Assembly: GCF_000813325.1 (NCBI RefSeq)
Contig: NZ_BBQE01000002.1
Length of the DNA: 64,000 bases
Reading direction: 5' to 3' (one strand)
Source of the DNA: Sulfurospirillum cavolei
GTDB lineage: Bacteria; Campylobacterota; Campylobacteria; Campylobacterales; Sulfurospirillaceae
Made by a program: the position numbers and the translations under genes. A model generated the notes under the pieces. That model did no database searches, was not told where the DNA came from, and saw only the letters and a list, made by a program, of their open reading frames with translations. Below, one piece after another: positions 61,037 to 64,000 of the stretch. Each line of letters starts with the position of its first letter. The stretch's first letter is position 1.

Positions 61037-61060
61037 CTTTTTCTTTAACTATACCGTTGT

Positions 61061-61170
61061 CTGTGGGGGTGCTAGATAAAACCGCGTTTTATCGGCTGAG
61101 ATAATACCCCAAGAAACCGTTAATGCGGTTTCACGAACCTGATCCGGATAATGCCGGCGTAGGAAATAAG
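61061..61170 (+). promoter_or_regulatory. TPP riboswitch (THI element)
   Basis: The conserved pieces are present in order: GGGGGTGC, CTGAGATAATACCCC, and GAACCTGATCCGGATAATGCCGGCGTAGGAAA. P1 closes between CTGTGGGGG-type 5' bases and the 3' end. The 3' end of the aptamer runs directly into the AAGGAG ribosome-binding site at 61168-61173. There is no separate terminator hairpin before the thiC start, so thiamine diphosphate probably represses translation initiation. Confidence 0.95.
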
Positions 61171-61181
61171 GAGATAAACCC

Positions 61182-63050
61182 ATGTCTAAAGTCCTCGATA
61201 ATCTTGAAAAAATAGATTCATCTTACATTCAAAACTTCCCAAGCTCTCGTAAAATTTACATCCAAGGCTCACGTGAAGACATTCGTGTCCCCATGCGTGA
61301 AATAGCGCTTAGCCCAACCGCAAAAAGCGATGGAAGCATGGAAGAAAACCCACCGCTTCACGTCTATGACACTTCAGGCGTTTACACCGACCCAAGCGTT
61401 ACCATCGACTTGCACCAAGGCTTAAAACCCATTCGTGCGAAATGGATAGAGGAGCGAGCTGACACGGAGCAACTAGCCGATTTTAGCTCTGCTTATTTTC
61501 ATAAACGCTTTGAAGATGAAGAACTTAAAACCCTTCGCTTCCCAAATCTCAAAAAACCACGCCGTGCGAAAGTGGGCAAAAACATCACCCAAATGCACTA
61601 CGCCCGTGCTGGCATCATCACCCCAGAGATGGAGTATGTCGCCATTCGTGAGAACTGCAACCTTGAAGTGGCACGCCAAAACAAACTCTTAGGCGCTCAA
61701 CACAAAGGGGAACATTTTGGGGCAAATTTGCCAGAGGTTTACACCCCTGAATTTGTCCGCCAAGAAATCGCCGCAGGCAGAGCTGTTCTTCCACTTAACG
61801 TTAATCACCCCGAAGCCGAACCGATGATAATAGGTCGTAATTTCATGGTCAAGATCAACGCCAACATCGGTAACTCCGCAACGACCTCATCCATCGAAGA
61901 AGAAGTGGAGAAGATGCTTTGGTCCACGCGTTGGGGCGGCGACACCGTCATGGACTTGTCCACAGGTAAAAACATCCACGAAACAAGGGAATGGATACTT
62001 CGTAACTCCGCTGTACCCATCGGTACCGTGCCCATCTACCAAGCGCTAGAGAAAGTAAACGGCATCGCCGAAGACCTCACATGGGAAGTGTTCCGTGACA
62101 CGTTGATCGAGCAAGCCGAACAAGGCGTGGACTACTTCACCATTCACGCAGGCGTGCGCCTCTCATACGTTCCTATGACCGCAAAACGACTGACTGGCAT
62201 CGTCTCACGTGGGGGAAGCATCATGGCAAAATGGTGTCTGCACCACCACAAAGAAAACTTCCTCTACACCCATTTTGAAGAAATCTGCGACATCATGAAA
62301 GCCTACGACGTGGCGTTTTCGCTGGGTGATGGTTTGCGCCCCGGCTCACTGTACGATGCCAACGATGAAGCGCAATTTGCCGAGCTTGAAACACTCGGAG
62401 AACTCACCAAAATCGCATGGAAACACGACGTACAAGTGATGATCGAAGGCCCAGGCCACGTGCCGATGCAAAAGATCAAAGAGAACATGACCAAAGAGTT
62501 AGAGGACTGTTTTGAAGCGCCGTTCTACACCCTTGGACCCCTCGTCACAGACGTAGCACCAGGGTATGATCACATCACCTCCGCCATCGGTGCTGCGCAA
62601 ATCGGTTGGTACGGCACAGCGATGCTTTGCTACGTCACCCCAAAAGAGCATTTGGGACTCCCAAACCGTGAAGACGTCAAAGAAGGCATCATCGCCTACA
62701 AAATCGCCGCCCACGCCGCAGACCTTGCCAAAGGCTTTCCAGGAGCGCAAATCAGAGATAATGCCATGAGCAAAGCGCGCTTTGAATTTAGATGGTACGA
62801 CCAATTCAACATCGGCTTCGACCCAGACCGAGCCCGTGAATACCACGACAAAACCTTGCCAGTCGAAAGTGCCAAAGTAGCGCATTTTTGCTCCATGTGT
62901 GGTCCAAAATTTTGTTCGATGAAAATATCGCAAGATGTAAGAGATTATGCTGAAAAAATTGGTGCGGAAGATGTTACTGTTGCGTTAGAAAAAGGGTTGG
63001 AAGAGCAAGCCAAACACTTTAAAGAGAGTGGCGGACAGATTTACATGTAA
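61182..63050 (+). CDS. thiC: Phosphomethylpyrimidine synthase
   Basis: 622 residues. It is the radical-SAM enzyme that rearranges aminoimidazole ribotide to hydroxymethylpyrimidine phosphate in thiamine synthesis. The C-terminal cluster motif CSMCGPKFCSMK holds three cysteines for [4Fe-4S], and MHYARAGIITPEMEYVAIREN and DYFTIHAGVRLSYVP are family hallmarks. Codon use (Pro CCA/CCC, Thr ACC/ACA, Ser TCA/TCC) differs from the ACG/CCG-rich style of neighbouring genes, suggesting later acquisition or recombination. The start has AAGGAG. Confidence 0.97.
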   Translation: MSKVLDNLEKIDSSYIQNFPSSRKIYIQGSREDIRVPMREIALSPTAKSDGSMEENPPLHVYDTSGVYTDPSVTIDLHQGLKPIRAKWIEERADTEQLADFSSAYFHKRFEDEELKTLRFPNLKKPRRAKVGKNITQMHYARAGIITPEMEYVAIRENCNLEVARQNKLLGAQHKGEHFGANLPEVYTPEFVRQEIAAGRAVLPLNVNHPEAEPMIIGRNFMVKINANIGNSATTSSIEEEVEKMLWSTRWGGDTVMDLSTGKNIHETREWILRNSAVPIGTVPIYQALEKVNGIAEDLTWEVFRDTLIEQAEQGVDYFTIHAGVRLSYVPMTAKRLTGIVSRGGSIMAKWCLHHHKENFLYTHFEEICDIMKAYDVAFSLGDGLRPGSLYDANDEAQFAELETLGELTKIAWKHDVQVMIEGPGHVPMQKIKENMTKELEDCFEAPFYTLGPLVTDVAPGYDHITSAIGAAQIGWYGTAMLCYVTPKEHLGLPNREDVKEGIIAYKIAAHAADLAKGFPGAQIRDNAMSKARFEFRWYDQFNIGFDPDRAREYHDKTLPVESAKVAHFCSMCGPKFCSMKISQDVRDYAEKIGAEDVTVALEKGLEEQAKHFKESGGQIYM

Positions 63051-63055
63051 AGCGT

Positions 63056-63083
63056 TTTAGCCCTTGTTTTCAAGGGCTAAAAT
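63056..63083 (+). terminator. thiC terminator
   Basis: A perfect 11-bp stem TTTTAGCCCTT / AAGGGCTAAAA with a 6-base loop lies 5 bases past the thiC stop. It can act in both directions, since the next gene ends convergently 6 bases further. Confidence 0.75.
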
Positions 63084-63088
63084 GTTTA

Positions 63089-63439
63089 TTATCTATTTCT
63101 ATTAGTTAAAATTTCTATTTCCAATTCTAATTTTTCTAATTTTTCTTGAAAATCAGAAAAAATTTTATTTGCTTCATTTGCATTTAATAATTGTCTTTCT
63201 TCTATTTTTTGAGTGTTATACTCTAAAAGTTTTTGAATAAAAACATCGAAAAAATTCATTGGCAATAGTAAATTAAGCACTACTGTAATAATTATAATTT
63301 CATTTAACCATTGAACATCAATAAAATAAGCAATAATTATTATTAAAGAAAGTGAAACCTTTAAAAACTTTGCTATTAAAGATAATTTTATAGAACTTTG
63401 TATATCTGAAGTTAAAAAAATCTCATCTAGCTTATTCAT
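63089..63439 (-). CDS. AT-rich small membrane protein of unknown function
   Basis: 116 residues. Two hydrophobic segments (ILIIIAYFIDV-like near 33-50, and IIIITVVLNLLLPM near 53-68) are followed by a charged coiled-coil C-terminus rich in Glu, Leu and Asn (about 72-112). GGGAG precedes the start at 63439. The gene is far richer in A/T than the rest of the window and matches no family I know, consistent with horizontally acquired accessory DNA. It ends convergently with thiC. Confidence 0.55.
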   Translation of the reverse strand: MNKLDEIFLTSDIQSSIKLSLIAKFLKVSLSLIIIIAYFIDVQWLNEIIIITVVLNLLLPMNFFDVFIQKLLEYNTQKIEERQLLNANEANKIFSDFQEKLEKLELEIEILTNRNR

Positions 63440-63620
63440 ATTGACTCCCTATAAAATTTAATGCAACGTAAATCAGAGCTAAACTTCCAACTTTTCCCAT
63501 CAATTCAAGCAACCCTACTCTCTACATGTAACATACTCTCGAGTTTTAGGGGTCAGGGCTAAACTTTTAACTTTTGACCATTAATCCTCTATTTTATGCG
63601 TTAAATTCTAGCTAAATTTT
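63440..63620. repeat. Gene-free segment with an imperfect direct repeat
   Basis: The 23-base unit CAG(A/G)GCTAAACTT followed by two pyrimidines and AACTTTT occurs at 63474-63496 and 63554-63576, with three differences. The second copy is preceded by AGGGGT. No reading frame or RNA gene is apparent. The repeat could be a remnant of a REP-type or other mobile element. Confidence 0.4.
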
Positions 63621-63654
63621 GCATAGAAATCTTTACATGTAAAGATTTCTATGC
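63621..63654. repeat. 34-bp perfect palindrome at the hugZ stop codon
   Basis: The two 17-base halves are exact reverse complements with no spacer and the centre is TTTACATGTAAA. It overlaps the last codons and stop of the hugZ-like gene. As RNA it would form a very stable hairpin with a tight loop. A role in transcription ending, or as a protein-binding or recombination site, is possible. Confidence 0.7.
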
Positions 63655-64000
63655 ACCCCATGATGCGGATTTGCTTCGCCTCTAGGTATGAGTTCGTCCA
63701 TATTTTCTCCACCGATGAAGTACGCCTTGCCAAAGCCAAAGGTTGCTTCGCCGTACGTCACTTTGAATTCGTAGAGATTAAAGTCGGTCATCTTTTTCAA
63801 CGTTGCGACCATTTTGGCATCAAATTTCTCTGCAAACAGACTTAAAACTTCCTCAAAACGTTCACTGCCTCGTGTTATTTTTTGGCTGTCGCACTGCAAT
63901 GAGACGCGCTTTCTGGCAAAGAGATTGTCCGTTTTACTCTCGTCTTCCACGAAGAAAAGCGAAGCTTTGGGATTTCTTTGAAGATTTTTAGCATGCGTGG
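63633..64000 (-). CDS. hugZ: HugZ-like haem-degrading protein, 5' part outside window
   Basis: The C-terminal ~122 residues are present, beginning THAKNLQRNPKASLFFVEDESKTDN. The FMN-binding-like split barrel (NPKASLFFVEDE, ARKRVSLQCD) and the C-terminal GEATFGFGKAYFIGGENMDELIPRG with a His-rich tail (NPHHGVH) match HugZ/HutZ. H. pylori HugZ uses a C-terminal His to ligate haem during degradation. The true start lies past the right edge; the in-frame ATG at 63950 is internal. Confidence 0.85.
   Translation of the reverse strand, partial: THAKNLQRNPKASLFFVEDESKTDNLFARKRVSLQCDSQKITRGSERFEEVLSLFAEKFDAKMVATLKKMTDFNLYEFKVTYGEATFGFGKAYFIGGENMDELIPRGEANPHHGVHRNLYM

Noticed and set aside
63950..64000. 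Treating the ATG at 63950 as the hugZ start
   Set aside because: The frame continues upstream to the window edge with conserved HugZ residues (NPKASLFFVEDE), so the gene is cut by the window rather than starting there.
1..64000. CRISPR arrays, insertion sequences, prophage or defence genes
   Set aside because: No regularly spaced repeats, transposase, integrase, capsid or restriction genes were recognised. The DUF1882 primase-like pattern alone does not make a defence system.

Overview
The window looks like a chromosomal segment of a free-living member of the Campylobacterota, most like Sulfurospirillum. Supporting signs are a biotin-dependent pyruvate carboxylase B-type protein, an F0 subunit c made with a signal peptide and encoded apart from other atp genes, an ArsRS/OmpR-type two-component pair, AHQWxxPL-type histidine kinases, and the gene order coaX-orf-bamB-like-yfgM-like / gatC...cvpA-fur-lysS-glyA-DUF1882-SPOR...aroE. 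As I remember it, that order matches Campylobacter jejuni Cj0394c-Cj0405. The organism assignment is inference, because no rRNA is present. Codon use across most of the window favours ACG, GTC, CCG, GCG and GAC. thiC and the short gene after it clearly depart from this.

Layout. 1-3763: partial pycB-like gene and a large FAD/[4Fe-4S] lactate-dehydrogenase-type protein. 3772-10061: an apparent operon of a small unknown gene, a sensor kinase, a response regulator and a TakP-type TRAP transporter (dctP, dctQ, dctM), closed by a strong terminator. 10159-17761: tRNA-Leu(GAG), atpE with its own promoter, then purD-RDD-lptD-pnp, preceded by a structured RNA (candidate 6S RNA) with a perfect -10 box. 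17135-22264: lptM-like, nadB, nhaD, guaA and hemD in one minus-strand run. 22235-29765: plus-strand dciA-like, uvrC, and a four-gene signalling cluster (PAS/degenerate HPt protein, Sel1-repeat protein, NIT-domain hybrid kinase, CheY-like regulator). 29788-33009: hisG, coaX, an unknown gene, BamB-like lipoprotein and YfgM-like protein on minus. 33119-44656: plus-strand housekeeping run gatC, pilT, GGDEF, cvpA, fur, lysS, glyA, DUF1882, SPOR, trpE, aroE, acyl-CoA ligase. 44653-47724: recR, an ArsRS-like two-component system and a Met-rich Spy/CpxP-like protein. 47878-50206: dnaJ, a YgjP-like metallopeptidase and an outer-membrane barrel gene that has lost its signal peptide. 50239-60881: mntP, polA, an HDOD protein, two tandem SDF-family symporters, uvrA and a TSUP permease. 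61031-64000: thiC behind a TPP riboswitch, an AT-rich small membrane protein, a 34-bp perfect palindrome and the 3' part of a hugZ-like haem gene.

How the parts fit. The left end is consistent with uptake and oxidation of a small hydroxy- or oxo-acid (lactate is the best guess), with the product pyruvate linked to oxaloacetate by the PycB-type protein. The middle is mostly conserved housekeeping: nucleotide, NAD, haem and aromatic biosynthesis, translation, outer-membrane assembly and DNA repair. The more unusual material is the signalling cluster at 24.5-29.8 kb, a helically phased TTAAC repeat array near the ArsRS-like system, a DUF1882 protein that resembles a diverged archaeo-eukaryotic primase domain, a probably leaderless dciA-like transcript overlapping a divergent lipoprotein gene, and marked over-representation of the octamer ACATGTAA. 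No CRISPR array, insertion sequence, prophage or obvious defence island was found.
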